64,000 bases of DNA, taken from assembly GCF_900106555.1 (NCBI RefSeq), contig NZ_FNOE01000001.1, positions 1 through 64,000 of the forward strand. Reading direction: 5' to 3'. A program made the translations under genes and the position numbers. Positions 53,408 through 63,573 of this stretch are shown here, piece after piece. Positions within the stretch are counted from its first letter, which is position 1, and every line of letters begins with the position of its first letter. The notes under the pieces were generated by a model. That model was not told the DNA's origin, did no database searches, and worked only from the letters and a program-made list of their open reading frames with translations. The stretch is from Nitrosomonas oligotropha. Its GTDB lineage: Bacteria > Pseudomonadota > Gammaproteobacteria > Burkholderiales > Nitrosomonadaceae.

Positions 53408-54052
53408 ATGAGTTCAGGACATGACGGACGTGATGATGATTCATCCGGGCACGAGCACAAAGCTTTTAAGTTCACGATTGTGGATAGTAAGGTAACGGCT
53501 GCATTTGAGCTGGATGATGGCGTGTGGGAATCAAAATCGATCGATGATGACGGCAGTGAAACCTACGTAGTGGAAGGAACCGAGGTCGTTCGTACCGAGG
53601 TCAAACCTTTCGGCACGGAAATAACCCGCTATGCCGACGTCGATAGCGATGGCACTTACTTACGTGTTTCGGAGCAATGGACAGTTTCACCAGGTGCCAA
53701 CGGCACGGTGCCAAAGTTTTCCGGGCTGCTGAGATTTTCACCCACCGACAGCGATGATGCGATTGCAGTGCGCGCCGGTGAAGACTGCTCTGGCGGGCGT
53801 GGTTCCGATGATTTTGTAATCCGCGATGCATCGCATTTGCGCATCGATGATTTCAGCTCGCTGGAGCATGATACGCTGGTTTTTGATACCGGACTTGGCT
53901 TGACGTCGAGGGAACACTTGGCCAGCTTTATTACCGATATTCATCAGGAAGGCACCAATTTCATTGTGAACTTCGGTTCCGATGTATCAATCACGCTAGT
54001 CGGCGTGCAACCGGATCACATCAGCTGGGATGATGTTAGCGTACTGAGCTAG
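53408..54052 (+). CDS. RTX-like acidic protein, probably type I secreted
   Basis: This 214-residue acidic protein is without a signal peptide and contains GRGSDDFVIRDASHLRIDDF and LEHDTLVFDTGLGL near the C-terminus. This pattern resembles the calcium-binding and secretion end of RTX-type proteins released by type I exporters. The strong GAGGAG site precedes the ATG at 53408. It follows the propeller gene by 87 bp and a hairpin closes the region downstream. Confidence 0.65.
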   Translation: MSSGHDGRDDDSSGHEHKAFKFTIVDSKVTAAFELDDGVWESKSIDDDGSETYVVEGTEVVRTEVKPFGTEITRYADVDSDGTYLRVSEQWTVSPGANGTVPKFSGLLRFSPTDSDDAIAVRAGEDCSGGRGSDDFVIRDASHLRIDDFSSLEHDTLVFDTGLGLTSREHLASFITDIHQEGTNFIVNFGSDVSITLVGVQPDHISWDDVSVLS

Positions 54053-54112
54053 CATCCGCACATCGAGGGGTTTTTAATCCCTCCCGTTTATCAATTTCAG
54101 CTTCTCGTGGAA

Positions 54113-54150
54113 CTTCCCAAAACAGGCCGTATCGCGCCCGTTTTGGGAAG
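54113..54150 (+). terminator. Stem-loop after the RTX-like gene
   Basis: Perfect 11-bp arms CTTCCCAAAAC (54113-54123) and GTTTTGGGAAG (54140-54150) enclose a 16-base loop. It lies about 60 bp after the gene stop. There is no T-tract, so it may be a processing or partial terminator hairpin. Confidence 0.55.
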
Positions 54151-54219
54151 CAGGGGAGTTATTTTCTAAAAATTGGCTACCCCGGCATTTTTTGGAATTT
54201 ACCGATAAAGGAATTTACC

Positions 54220-55293
54220 ATGAACACTTTACTTATCAGTCAAGAGCGTTTGCTGCAAGCGAAGATTGCTTATACGCCGCGCAACTTAAAATTGGACGCA
54301 GCAGCGGCGTTGTTGCAGGGGGACGAAGTAATTCCCGATGCTGGCGATATGGTGCTGGCGAAGGTCACCAAGATTGGCCACCATAGCGGGCTGGAATTGG
54401 CGCACGGACGGCGTTCCGCGCTGTTTGCAGGTGACGAAATCATTGTCTGCTATGGCGATCGCTATGCGCCCGATCAGTTTGAGGCGCAAGTGCCGGATGA
54501 TTTGCAGGCATGCGATCTGGTGGCATCCGGCGGCATTGCAGCACGTGTTAATTACCGTCACGCCAGTGTCAAAGCGCCCACCAGCATCGAACCTATCGGT
54601 TTATTGCTGGATAGCCATAATCAGCGCATCAATTTGCGCGATACCGCACTGCCTAAACTGGTCAGTTTGTTTCCACGCCCCTACACAATAGCGGTAACCG
54701 GAACGGCGATGAATGCCGGCAAAACAACGACTGCGGCCACTTTGATTCGAGGTCTGGTTAATGCGGGCTATACCGTAGGCGCGGCAAAAGTGACCGGCAC
54801 CGGTTCCGGCAGGGATACTTGGCTCATGACCGATGCCGGATCCAAATTAACGCTGGATTTCACGCACGCCGGTTTTCCTTCGACATATCTGCTTGCGCCG
54901 GAGCAAACCGGCCATATCGTGGAAACGTTGGTTATGCATCTTAGCGCAGCCAAAGTGGATGCGATTGTGCTGGAAGTGGCCGATGGTTTGTTGCAGCGCG
55001 AAACAGCCGCTTTGCTGGACTCCAAGGTCTTTGCACGATCCGTGGATAGCATGATTTTCGCTGCGGGCGATGCCATGGGCGCAGTAGCCGGTATAGAGCA
55101 CTTAAAGCGTAAGAATCTGCCGGTAAGCGCGGTCAGCGGCCGGTTGACAGCCTCTCCTCTGGCGATCATTGAGACAGAATATGCCACCGGATTACCTGTG
55201 TTTGATAAGGCCGAGCTCAGCTCTCCAACGATCGCCAGTGCGCTGCATATTCCGCTGCAAGCTTCATCACTGCGGAAAATATTGGCAGGCTAG
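54220..55293 (+). CDS. P-loop protein of DUF1611/MobB-like type
   Basis: This 357-residue protein carries an N-terminal beta-rich domain (about 1-130) and a P-loop domain with GTAMNAGKT at 161-169 followed by a switch-like region (LEVADGLLQRE). It is of the SIMIBI class, near DUF1611 and MobB types. Role is unknown. It is followed 47 bp later by an ABC exporter and an esterase, so the three may act together. Confidence 0.7.
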   Translation: MNTLLISQERLLQAKIAYTPRNLKLDAAAALLQGDEVIPDAGDMVLAKVTKIGHHSGLELAHGRRSALFAGDEIIVCYGDRYAPDQFEAQVPDDLQACDLVASGGIAARVNYRHASVKAPTSIEPIGLLLDSHNQRINLRDTALPKLVSLFPRPYTIAVTGTAMNAGKTTTAATLIRGLVNAGYTVGAAKVTGTGSGRDTWLMTDAGSKLTLDFTHAGFPSTYLLAPEQTGHIVETLVMHLSAAKVDAIVLEVADGLLQRETAALLDSKVFARSVDSMIFAAGDAMGAVAGIEHLKRKNLPVSAVSGRLTASPLAIIETEYATGLPVFDKAELSSPTIASALHIPLQASSLRKILAG

Positions 55294-55340
55294 CCAGTGT
55301 ACGAAGCGTACATCACTCTCAACATTATTAAGTCCGCACA

Positions 55341-57047
55341 ATGAAAATTCCTCCGATACTTCACGGCTACCGCCGCATTCTGTTCATCCGCTTGGTTTCC
55401 AATGGCTTATTGCAAGCGGCATTGGCGATTGGCACGGCGTGGCTGGTGAGGGAAATATTCGACGGCTTTCTGACCGCGCAACAGCCGGTGTTGGACGTGC
55501 GTGTGGTATGGCTGGTCGCAGGATTGATTATGGCAGCCGCGTGTATTGGCTGGCTGCGCATGGCCGAACGTATTGATGCTGAAAAAATGGGGCAGCACTA
55601 TGCTGCCGAAGTGCGGATCTTGTTGTACGACTGCTTGAGTTTTTTGACTCCCCGGACATTACAAAAGCGCAGCCGTGGCGGCGTATCACTTCGCTTTGTC
55701 GGCGACATGACATCGTTACGGCGCTGGATCAGCATGGGATTGGCGCGCATGACCGTAGCAGGCGTTTCAACCGTATCCGCATTACTGTTGTTGGGAATGA
55801 TCAATTGGCAGCTCACTGTTACGGTAACTGTATCGCTCGCTATGGGCGCATGGTTGACTTACCTTTTCGGCAAGCGCATGCGCGCTGCGGCAAAAGAATC
55901 GCGGCGCCGCTTATCCAATTTGGCAGCCAATGTGAATGAAAAGGTAACCAGCATCGCGGTTGTGCAGGTATTCGGCCAAGTGGATCGGGAGCGTGAGCAC
56001 ATTATCCGTCAAGGAAAGTATTTGCAGGACTCGATGGTTGCTCGCGCGCGTATAGCCGGTCAGATTCTGGGTGTTACTGAATTTTCCGCCGCCATGACAT
56101 CCGCAACCACATTGCTGGCCGGTATTTTTGCGGTAACAACCGGTACTGCGAGTGTCGGTGCGGTTATCGCGGCCATTACTATTGTCGGTATTCTGCTGCC
56201 GCCTTTGCGTGACTTGGGACGTATTCAGGAATATTGGCATGGCGCTAGTATTGCACGGGAAAGAATTAAGGAATTTTTGGATAGTCCATCCCTGATGGCG
56301 CAAACGACTAATGCGCCCGATTTGACCGTAAGATCAGGCGGTTTACAGTTTGATTCAGTCAGCGTGACGGGTGGATTGAATAGGCTGAGCGGTACCATAG
56401 CGCCGGGTAAAGTGGTTGCAGTGGTAGGGCCCAATGGCGCGGGCAAATCGACGTTGTTGTTATTGGCTGCGAGGCTGATCGATCCGCATGAAGGCAAGGT
56501 GTTCCTCGATGGGCAAAACCTGGCGGAACATAGCTTGAATTCAGTGCGCCAAGCTGTTGGTATGGTTGGCCCAGATCTGCCTTTGTTACGAGGCACAATC
56601 GAAAGAAATTTACGTTATCGCTGGCGTAATGCACCGGATGAGGAAGTGGCCAGAGTCCGTGCACTGTGCGGGATTGATGAAATGCTGGCGCCGTTTCCGG
56701 AAGGAGATAGAACCCGGGTTGCGGAAGGCGGATTGAATTTATCGGTAGGCCAGCGTCAGCGTATTGCACTGGCTCGTGCTTTACTGGGAAATCCTCCGCT
56801 GTTGCTGCTGGATGAAGCGGATGCCAATCTCGACAGCCAAGCCGGTAAAGTCATCGATCGCATACTGGCTAGCTATCAAGGGACTGTTCTCATGGTGACG
56901 CATCATGTAGACCATATCATGGCCGCTGATGAAGTCTGGTATCTCGAAGCAGGCCGCTTGCTGGAAGCGGGTCCGCCTGCTGCGCTGTTGTCCAATGATG
57001 GTCCGGTTGCGCGGTTTTTCGGTATTAGCAAGCCGGTCGCGATTTGA
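55341..57047 (+). CDS. ABC exporter, fused membrane and ATPase domains
   Basis: This 568-residue half-transporter has six membrane helices and an ATPase domain with Walker A GPNGAGKST, Walker B LLLLDEADANLD and the variant signature LSVGQRQRIALARAL (Val in place of Gly). It is related to the exporter at 32964 in type but not in close sequence. It is coupled to the following esterase by overlap. Confidence 0.9.
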   Translation: MKIPPILHGYRRILFIRLVSNGLLQAALAIGTAWLVREIFDGFLTAQQPVLDVRVVWLVAGLIMAAACIGWLRMAERIDAEKMGQHYAAEVRILLYDCLSFLTPRTLQKRSRGGVSLRFVGDMTSLRRWISMGLARMTVAGVSTVSALLLLGMINWQLTVTVTVSLAMGAWLTYLFGKRMRAAAKESRRRLSNLAANVNEKVTSIAVVQVFGQVDREREHIIRQGKYLQDSMVARARIAGQILGVTEFSAAMTSATTLLAGIFAVTTGTASVGAVIAAITIVGILLPPLRDLGRIQEYWHGASIARERIKEFLDSPSLMAQTTNAPDLTVRSGGLQFDSVSVTGGLNRLSGTIAPGKVVAVVGPNGAGKSTLLLLAARLIDPHEGKVFLDGQNLAEHSLNSVRQAVGMVGPDLPLLRGTIERNLRYRWRNAPDEEVARVRALCGIDEMLAPFPEGDRTRVAEGGLNLSVGQRQRIALARALLGNPPLLLLDEADANLDSQAGKVIDRILASYQGTVLMVTHHVDHIMAADEVWYLEAGRLLEAGPPAALLSNDGPVARFFGISKPVAI

Positions 57048-57916
57048 AAGGGATTGTTTGGGGAGCCATATTGATGCTATTACCGCTATCTTGCACTATG
57101 GCTACGAGTATTGTGCCGCGTTCAAAACCGATGGAACGTGGCGTGGTGTTGCAACGCACACTGCAAATGGATTCGCGCCAGAAGTACTTTTTGTATGTGC
57201 CGCGGCAAGGTGGAAATGCTGCAAAAATTTTTATTACGGTGCATGGTATTTCGCGCAATGTGCGCGAGCACGCTAAAGAATTCGCTGCTTATGCTGAGAA
57301 ATATGGCGTTGTGATGATCGCACCCTATTTTCCCGCAGATCGTTTTCCCGATTATCAGCGGCTGGGGCGTAAAGGCAACCGCGCGGATATCGTGCTTAAT
57401 GCAATCGCGAGCGAGGTTGCGCAGTTAACGGGCGCCACCCCAGACAAGCTGTATCTATTCGGTTATTCAGGCGGAGCGCAGTTTGTGCATCGTTACATGT
57501 TTGCCTATCCGGAACGTGTCGCAAGAATCGTTTTGGGTGCGCCGGGCTGGTATACCCTGCCGGATGCCTCGCTTAAATTTCCGATAGGGATACAGCCAGT
57601 CCAGAGCATACCGCAAGTACAATTCAACTCTGCCCGATTTTTGAACATCCCGGTGTGCGTGCTGGTGGGAGAAAAAGATAACCGGCGTGATGCAGAACTG
57701 AACAAATCAACAACCATTGACAGACTACAAGGTAAAACCCGGATCGAACGTGGCCGGCGCTGGGTGGAGGAAATGAGCTATCAGGCCCGGCTGCTGGGCT
57801 TGCCGACTACTTATGATTTTCATCTGCTGCCGGATTCGCCGCATTCCTTTGCGATCAGCATGGAGCGTGGCGGTATGGGGGAAAGAACGTTTGATTTTTT
57901 ATTTCCGGAGAGCTGA
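57044..57916 (+). CDS. Alpha/beta-hydrolase (esterase) with signal peptide
   Basis: This 290-residue hydrolase begins at a TTG overlapping the ABC exporter stop by 4 bp. The N-terminal hydrophobic segment (VWGAILMLLPLSCTMA) is a signal peptide, possibly a lipoprotein anchor (LPLSC). The nucleophile motif is FGYSGGAQF with its Ser, and a His lies in DSPHSF near the end. Substrate is unknown; the type resembles PHB-depolymerase-like esterases. Its translation is probably coupled to the exporter. Confidence 0.8.
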   Translation: MKGIVWGAILMLLPLSCTMATSIVPRSKPMERGVVLQRTLQMDSRQKYFLYVPRQGGNAAKIFITVHGISRNVREHAKEFAAYAEKYGVVMIAPYFPADRFPDYQRLGRKGNRADIVLNAIASEVAQLTGATPDKLYLFGYSGGAQFVHRYMFAYPERVARIVLGAPGWYTLPDASLKFPIGIQPVQSIPQVQFNSARFLNIPVCVLVGEKDNRRDAELNKSTTIDRLQGKTRIERGRRWVEEMSYQARLLGLPTTYDFHLLPDSPHSFAISMERGGMGERTFDFLFPES

Positions 57917-58013
57917 GCATGTGCAATCACTTTCGTCCGGCAAAGCAAGCTCATTGAACGGGTGTCAGAACCATTTTGGGATCGTGAATTTACTGGCCTC
58001 ATCCTTCATTCCG

Positions 58014-59354
58014 ATGAAAGTTACCTGGCTAAGGCTCATACTGAGTGGGGTTCTGTGCAGTTTTCTTGCCAGCACGGCTGCTTTTGCGCAGGAAGATATT
58101 TCTGACCGATCGCAGCAAACTGTCAGCAAAAAATCTTCCCAAGACAAAAAAAGAAAAAAAAGAAAACCGGGTTTTTTCTATGGTAATGCGGGAACCGGAT
58201 TCCGATGGAATAAAGGCAAAAGTGAAGTGCGGCTGGCTGGGTTTATGCAGGCGGATACCCGCACCTATTTTGACGATGCGGCGGATTCCGGTAAAGACAA
58301 CTTTTTGTTGCGGCGGATTCAGCCTTCACTCGAGGTTAAATTCAATCAGACGCATAGTCTTTATATCATGTCGAGCTTTGCGTCGGCGCCGGGGATTCTG
58401 GATGTGTTTTGGGAAGGCAACTTTGCCAAGCCGTTGAATATCCGTGCGGGCAAGTTTAAACCGGCATTCGGTTTGGAGCGCTTGCAGTCAGCCACTGCAC
58501 TGGCTTTCAATGAACGTGCTTTTCCCACCAATCTGGCGCCCAACCGGGAAATAGGCGGGCAAATTTTCGGCACTATTTTGTGGGATACCACCGAATATCA
58601 AGTCGGACTCTTCAGCGGCATGGTCGACAATAGCAGCGGGTTGCGTGATAGTGTGATTTATTCAAACTACAGCGGGGTTGATTTCGTAGCACGGCTGTTT
58701 TCCCATCCGCTCAAGCACAGTGATGTTGCGCTTGTAAAAGGCCTCGGATTGGGAATTGCTTACAGTTATGGCACGCAGCAAGGCAATGCACAGCGTGGCG
58801 AGTCTCATTTGCCGGTGTTTATTTCTCCCGGCCAGCAATCGATCGCTTCGTATGCGCGAGGCGCTTTTGCCGATGGCAGCCGCGAGCGGATTGGTCCGCA
58901 GCTTTATTATTCCTACGGACCATGGGGGGTGCTGGGCGAGTATACGGTCTCTCAACAGAATGTGAAGCTTGGTGCAGTGACTGATAAAGTCACCCATGAT
59001 GCTTTTCAAGCGCAATTGTCCTGGGTGCTGTTTAACGGCGATGCTTCCTTTCGCCGGATCCGGCCGCACAGTCCACTTACACTGGAAAACATCAGTTCGT
59101 TGGGCGCAGTGCAACTGGTCGGGCGATATGCGGTATTAAACCTCGATGACAAAGCGTTTGCGCATGGCCTGTTTGACGCGGATCACGCGGTTAGAAAAGC
59201 GCAGGATTTCGGTATCGGCATTAATTGGTATCTCAATCGCAATATTAAATTCCAACTGGATTACAATCAGACCCATTTCACGGGCGGTGCCGGTGGTGGA
59301 GCGAACCGGGCGGAAGAGAAAGTGTTGTTTTCGCGCATGCAAATTGCGTTTTGA
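58014..59354 (+). CDS. Phosphate-selective-type outer-membrane porin (OprO/OprP)
   Basis: This 446-residue protein has a signal peptide (KVTWLRLILSGVLCSFLAST then AAFAQ), a basic N-terminal stretch (KKSSQDKKRKKRKPG) and a long beta-barrel pattern resembling OprO/OprP porins (GFMQADTRTYFDDAADSGKD, FLLRRIQPSLEVKF, NIRAGKFKPAFGLERLQ). These usually let phosphate or polyphosphate cross the outer membrane. The ATG at 58014 was chosen because it begins the signal peptide; upstream frames are not part of it. Confidence 0.85.
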   Translation: MKVTWLRLILSGVLCSFLASTAAFAQEDISDRSQQTVSKKSSQDKKRKKRKPGFFYGNAGTGFRWNKGKSEVRLAGFMQADTRTYFDDAADSGKDNFLLRRIQPSLEVKFNQTHSLYIMSSFASAPGILDVFWEGNFAKPLNIRAGKFKPAFGLERLQSATALAFNERAFPTNLAPNREIGGQIFGTILWDTTEYQVGLFSGMVDNSSGLRDSVIYSNYSGVDFVARLFSHPLKHSDVALVKGLGLGIAYSYGTQQGNAQRGESHLPVFISPGQQSIASYARGAFADGSRERIGPQLYYSYGPWGVLGEYTVSQQNVKLGAVTDKVTHDAFQAQLSWVLFNGDASFRRIRPHSPLTLENISSLGAVQLVGRYAVLNLDDKAFAHGLFDADHAVRKAQDFGIGINWYLNRNIKFQLDYNQTHFTGGAGGGANRAEEKVLFSRMQIAF

Positions 59355-59494
59355 GTTTTTTCTCACGGATTCAAATCAACCGGTTTTCACTTTCAGCTTC
59401 GGAATGAATGCGCTATAGTGAAATGGTTATGTTCCGGTATCACATTTTAGTTATGATGCGCGGGCAATTGCATCACATACAAAAAGGAAAACTC

Positions 59495-60475
59495 ATGGCA
59501 AATTGGTTTGAAAATAATTCATTATCGATTGGGCGTACCCCGCTGGTGCGACTCAATCGGGTGACGGATGGTGCGGCAGCGCTGGTGCTGGGGAAAATCG
59601 AAGGGCGCAATCCGGCATACTCGGTGAAATGCCGCATCGGTGCGGCGATGATCGATGACGCTGAGCGCAGAGGTTTGTTGGGTCCGGGAAAAGAGATTGT
59701 CGAACCGACCAGCGGCAATACCGGGATTGCATTGGCGTTTGTCGCAGCGGCACGGGGAATTCCGCTGACTTTGACGATGCCGGAAACGATGAGCGTGGAA
59801 CGGCGCAAGTTACTGGTTGCGCTCGGCGCCAAGCTGGAATTGACCGAAGGCGCGCGCGGCATGAACGGCGCTTTGGCCAAAGCGGAAGAAATCGTCGCTT
59901 CTAACCCCGGGCGCTATGTATTGTTGCAACAGTTCAAAAATCCGGCCAATCCGGCCATCCACGAGAAAACTACCGGTCCGGAAATTTGGGACGATACCGA
60001 TGGTGCTGTCGATATTTTTGTCGCAGGTGTGGGAACGGGCGGCACGATTACCGGTGTTTCGCGTTATCTCAAGCAAACCAAAGGCAAAGCTATCACCTCG
60101 GTGGCGGTTGAGCCTACCGCGAGTCCGGTGCTGTCGCAAAAGCGTGCAGGCGTGTCGCTGGCACCCGGACCGCATAAAATTCAGGGGATTGGCGCCGGTT
60201 TTGTACCGGATAATCTCGATCTCTCGCTGGTGGACGAAATTGAGCAAGTCAGTAACGAAGAGGCCATACTGTATGCGCGGCGTCTGGCGCGCGAAGAGGG
60301 GATTTTGGCGGGTATTTCCTGCGGCGCTGCGGTAGCGGCTGCGGTTCGTCAGGCTAAACGACCCCAAAATGCAGGTAAAACCATCGTGGTGATATTGCCG
60401 GATTCCGCCGAACGTTATCTGAGCAGTATTCTTTTTGAAGGTATGTTTGATGCGCAAGGCTTGGCAACAGAGTGA
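59495..60475 (+). CDS. cysK: Cysteine synthase A
   Basis: Cysteine synthase makes L-cysteine from O-acetylserine and sulfide with pyridoxal phosphate. The lysine of SVKCRIG (Lys45) binds the cofactor, SGNTG binds its substrate carboxylate and GTGGTITG the phosphate. The ATG at 59495 has an AAGGAAA site. The end overlaps the cysE start by 4 bp (gTGA), so the two form one unit. Confidence 0.93.
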   Translation: MANWFENNSLSIGRTPLVRLNRVTDGAAALVLGKIEGRNPAYSVKCRIGAAMIDDAERRGLLGPGKEIVEPTSGNTGIALAFVAAARGIPLTLTMPETMSVERRKLLVALGAKLELTEGARGMNGALAKAEEIVASNPGRYVLLQQFKNPANPAIHEKTTGPEIWDDTDGAVDIFVAGVGTGGTITGVSRYLKQTKGKAITSVAVEPTASPVLSQKRAGVSLAPGPHKIQGIGAGFVPDNLDLSLVDEIEQVSNEEAILYARRLAREEGILAGISCGAAVAAAVRQAKRPQNAGKTIVVILPDSAERYLSSILFEGMFDAQGLATE

Positions 60476-61422
60476 ACAATAGTAAGCAGACACGAGACCT
60501 TTTGCTGCGCAGCACGCAGCTGGATGTGGACAGTATCGTAATGGAGCTGCGCGCGCTGCGGCAGGCGTCATTGGAAAGCCGCAACCGGCATGACCGGCCG
60601 CCCAGGTTGCCGTCGCGCAGGATTATGGCCAGTGTTGCGGAAGGCTTGAGCGCGGCCATGTTTCCGAACCGGCTGGGGTCGTCGGAGCTGGCGGATGAAG
60701 GCATCGATCACTATGTCGGGCATATACTGAATATGACGTTGCGCGAGCTGATGGTGCAAATTCAAAATGAATTGCACTATAACTCGGGATTGGAAATGCT
60801 CAGCGATGAGGATCGTGCGCAATCGATTGCCATTACGCAGTCCTTTGCCAAACGGTTACCGCAAATCCGCTTGCTGCTGGAGAGCGATATCAAGGCGGCG
60901 TATGAGGGCGATCCGGCGGCGCGCAATGTCGATGAAGTGCTGGTTTGTTATCCCGGTATCATGGCGATCATGCACTACCGGCTGGCGCATGTTCTGCATG
61001 GCTTGGGGGTGCCGTTGATCGCGCGTATGATTTCGGAAATTGCGCATTCGGTAACCGGTATCGAAATCCATCCCGGAGCGCAGATCGGCGGCAGTTTCTT
61101 TATCGATCACGGCACCGGTGTGGTGATTGGAGAAACCGCGATCATTGGTCAGAATGTCCGGCTGTATCAGGCGGTGACACTGGGTGCCAAACGCTTCCCG
61201 GTGGACGAGAACGGCGCCTTGGTGAAAGGGAATCTGCGCCATCCGATTGTCGAGGACGATGTGGTGATTTATGCCGGCGCTACGATATTGGGGCGCATTA
61301 CCATCGGGCGCGGATCGACCGTCGGCGGCAATGTCTGGTTAACGCGTAGCGTGCCGCCGGGCAGCAATATTTCCCAAGCGCAGATGCGGCAGGAAGTGTA
61401 CGAAAATGGCGCCGGAATTTGA
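60472..61422 (+). CDS. cysE: Serine O-acetyltransferase (EpsC type)
   Basis: This 316-residue enzyme makes O-acetylserine from serine and acetyl-CoA, the substrate of CysK. It has a long N-terminal helical domain and the left-handed beta-helix hexapeptide repeats ([40 protein letters not shown]) with the active-site His of FIDHGTG. The start is GTG at 60472, overlapping the cysK stop. It fits the EpsC-type long form. Confidence 0.93.
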   Translation: MNNSKQTRDLLLRSTQLDVDSIVMELRALRQASLESRNRHDRPPRLPSRRIMASVAEGLSAAMFPNRLGSSELADEGIDHYVGHILNMTLRELMVQIQNELHYNSGLEMLSDEDRAQSIAITQSFAKRLPQIRLLLESDIKAAYEGDPAARNVDEVLVCYPGIMAIMHYRLAHVLHGLGVPLIARMISEIAHSVTGIEIHPGAQIGGSFFIDHGTGVVIGETAIIGQNVRLYQAVTLGAKRFPVDENGALVKGNLRHPIVEDDVVIYAGATILGRITIGRGSTVGGNVWLTRSVPPGSNISQAQMRQEVYENGAGI

Positions 61423-61451
61423 TTGGTACGATTTTATTTTAAACAAGGGAA

Positions 61452-61868
61452 ATGATGACGGCTCATAAACTCATACTGACGCTGGATGATGCGAAGAAAA
61501 TAGCCGCCGGAGCGGAGGCGGAAGCCAAACAGAACGGCTGGCCGGTTGTCATCGCTATTGTCGACGATGGCGGGCATTTATTGCATCTGCAACGCCTTGA
61601 TGGGACGCAGTACGTCAGTATCCAAGTCGCGATTGAGAAAGCGCGTGCGGCGATTGCATTCCGCCGTCCGACTAAAATTTGGGAAGAAAATATTGCCGCC
61701 GGGCATTTGCGCTATTTGAATTTGCCTGGAACATTACCGATCGAAGGCGGCCTGCCGGTTACGGTCGATAATCAATTTACCGGTGCAGTCGGTGTCAGTG
61801 GCGTACGATCGCATCAGGATGCGCAGATTGCTCAGGCCGGGATTGATGTTTTGTTATCGAATAAGTAA
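61452..61868 (+). CDS. GlcG/HbpS-family protein
   Basis: This 138-residue protein matches the GlcG/HbpS fold: TLDDAKKIAAGAEAEAKQNG, VVIAIVDDGGHLLHLQRLDG and LPIEGGLPVTVDNQFTGAVG followed by VSG. Members bind haem or occur with glycolate oxidation; here it follows the cysteine genes without an evident functional link. ATG at 61452, or at 61455. Confidence 0.85.
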   Translation: MMTAHKLILTLDDAKKIAAGAEAEAKQNGWPVVIAIVDDGGHLLHLQRLDGTQYVSIQVAIEKARAAIAFRRPTKIWEENIAAGHLRYLNLPGTLPIEGGLPVTVDNQFTGAVGVSGVRSHQDAQIAQAGIDVLLSNK

Positions 61869-61933
61869 GCCGTAGTATCTGCAGGCTGTTTTTTATATCG
61901 CCCGGAAAAACCGGCAGTCTTCAGATCTGCTGT

Positions 61934-62422
61934 TTACTGTTGATCATCCGCTTGGGTTAGGTAAATGAGGATGGCGGCAATGATCATCACTAAACGGAAT
62001 GCAGCCTGCTGCCCATTAGCTGTTTCCGATTGCCACATCAGAAACCATTCGCCGCCAATCGTCATGAATCCGGTAAACCACAGTAAAAAGCCCAGTGTCA
62101 GTCCAAGAATTGCCAAACCTTTTGCTTGATTGAAAGCAGCGGGGTTTTGGATACTCCGGTATAAACGCCAACCGCCCAGCCAGCACAGCGCAGCAATCAT
62201 GATTTCGGTGCCTATGATGAGGCTGTAAACGGTGTGATGAATAGCCGGAGAATGAATGGCGCGCCATAACCCTTCATTGCCGGGAAATGTGGTGTCCATC
62301 ATCAGCACATGTGCTACCAGCGTGAAATTCGAGTTGTAATCGGTGAGGTTATTGAATGCCACCAGTGAAGCATATAGTGCGAAAGCCAACACCATGACAA
62401 GTTTTGATATTCTCGTGGACAT
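61934..62422 (-). CDS. DUF2165-family membrane protein
   Basis: This 162-residue protein has four membrane helices (about 10-30, 62-85, 98-122, 138-157) and the DUF2165 pattern (LVAFNNLTDYNSNFTLVAHV, HVLMMDTTFPGNEGLWRAI). Function unknown. It is isolated on the minus strand. Confidence 0.85.
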   Translation of the reverse strand: MSTRISKLVMVLAFALYASLVAFNNLTDYNSNFTLVAHVLMMDTTFPGNEGLWRAIHSPAIHHTVYSLIIGTEIMIAALCWLGGWRLYRSIQNPAAFNQAKGLAILGLTLGFLLWFTGFMTIGGEWFLMWQSETANGQQAAFRLVMIIAAILIYLTQADDQQ

Positions 62423-62562
62423 GGCTCTAACTGAAGTGGAAATGCTGAGAATTGATGAGGAGTTAGAAAAGCGATTCTGTTTTTGTTGAAACCCGGCCAG
62501 ATTATAGTGTCAGAGACATGTCTGGCCGGGGTTTAATTTACAGTGTTACATTGCGTAAAGAA

Positions 62563-63426
62563 TTACGAAACTTGTTGAATTCCGGACAATAACCAAGTCG
62601 CGTTAGGATCTTTCAGATCTTTTTGCACGTGCCAGATTTCATCAAATGCTTCCGGTTCGCCATTTGGAAGTTCGCGTAGCTGGCCGGTGAAGCGCACGCT
62701 GGCAATCGCCATATCCTGGGTAGTTTCCACTTCCAGTAAGTTGGCATCGATAAACATGACTTCCGATTTTTGTTGCGTATCGCCTCTTTCCTGCATCTGT
62801 TCGCTTAATTCCGCCAGCATTTCCGCAGTTGTGAAATCACGGATTTCATTGATATCGCCACGATCATGCGCTGCTTGTAAGCGGATGAACGAAGCCTTGG
62901 CGTTGCGGATAAAAGGTTCTACTTTGAAATCTGCAGGAATATTCGGCTGCTGATATGCGCTTCCGCTGTTTTCACTGGACGCAGTTTCTGCCGGTGCAGT
63001 GAAAGGGGGCGCATTGAAGCGGTCTTGTGTGCCCGCAGCACCCATGCCGGAATATTGCATCGAAGCGGCTTGCTCCGCCCTGGGTTTTCGCAGCATGCGG
63101 ATGACGAAGAAAACAACGCCAATCAGTAACGCCATAATCACAAAATCCATCATGTTGATATTTTCAAACGCACCGCCCATGAAGAGCGCAGCCAATAAGC
63201 CGCCTGCTGCCAGGCCCGCTAACGCGCCGCCCCATTTGCTACCAGTGGAAGGAGCCGCGGCTGGTGTTGTAGCAGGTGCTGCTTTTTGTGTATTGGGTGC
63301 CGGATTGACCGATTGGCGTTGCGTGCCTATGTTTTTACCGCCGCCCATACGTTTTGCTTCCGCATCGAAAGCGAGTAATCCAAAACTAAGAAAAATCAAA
63401 GTCAGAAAGGTGAGTGTCTGCTTCAT
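62563..63426 (-). CDS. Tim44-like domain protein
   Basis: A 287-residue protein with a signal segment (LTFLTLIFLSFGLLAFDAEA), a Gly- and Ala-rich linker, a membrane helix (about 98-115, DFVIMALLIGVVFFVI) and a C-terminal Tim44-like domain (FIRNAKASFIRLQAAHDRGD, SVRFTGQLRELPNGEPEAF). The GGGAG site sets the ATG at 63426. Bacterial members are of unknown role, often near membrane or lipid genes. Confidence 0.8.
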   Translation of the reverse strand: MKQTLTFLTLIFLSFGLLAFDAEAKRMGGGKNIGTQRQSVNPAPNTQKAAPATTPAAAPSTGSKWGGALAGLAAGGLLAALFMGGAFENINMMDFVIMALLIGVVFFVIRMLRKPRAEQAASMQYSGMGAAGTQDRFNAPPFTAPAETASSENSGSAYQQPNIPADFKVEPFIRNAKASFIRLQAAHDRGDINEIRDFTTAEMLAELSEQMQERGDTQQKSEVMFIDANLLEVETTQDMAIASVRFTGQLRELPNGEPEAFDEIWHVQKDLKDPNATWLLSGIQQVS

Positions 63427-63573
63427 CGTTTTGTCTCCCAAACTGTTATTAAAAGATTGAGTATAGCATCGTGCTTGTATTGCCAGCTATACAGAATTTT
63501 TCGACCTTGAATGTTCTGAAAAATTTCAAGTTATTTTTGTTACTGCTGGTAATGGATGAAGTGTCTTACGCGA

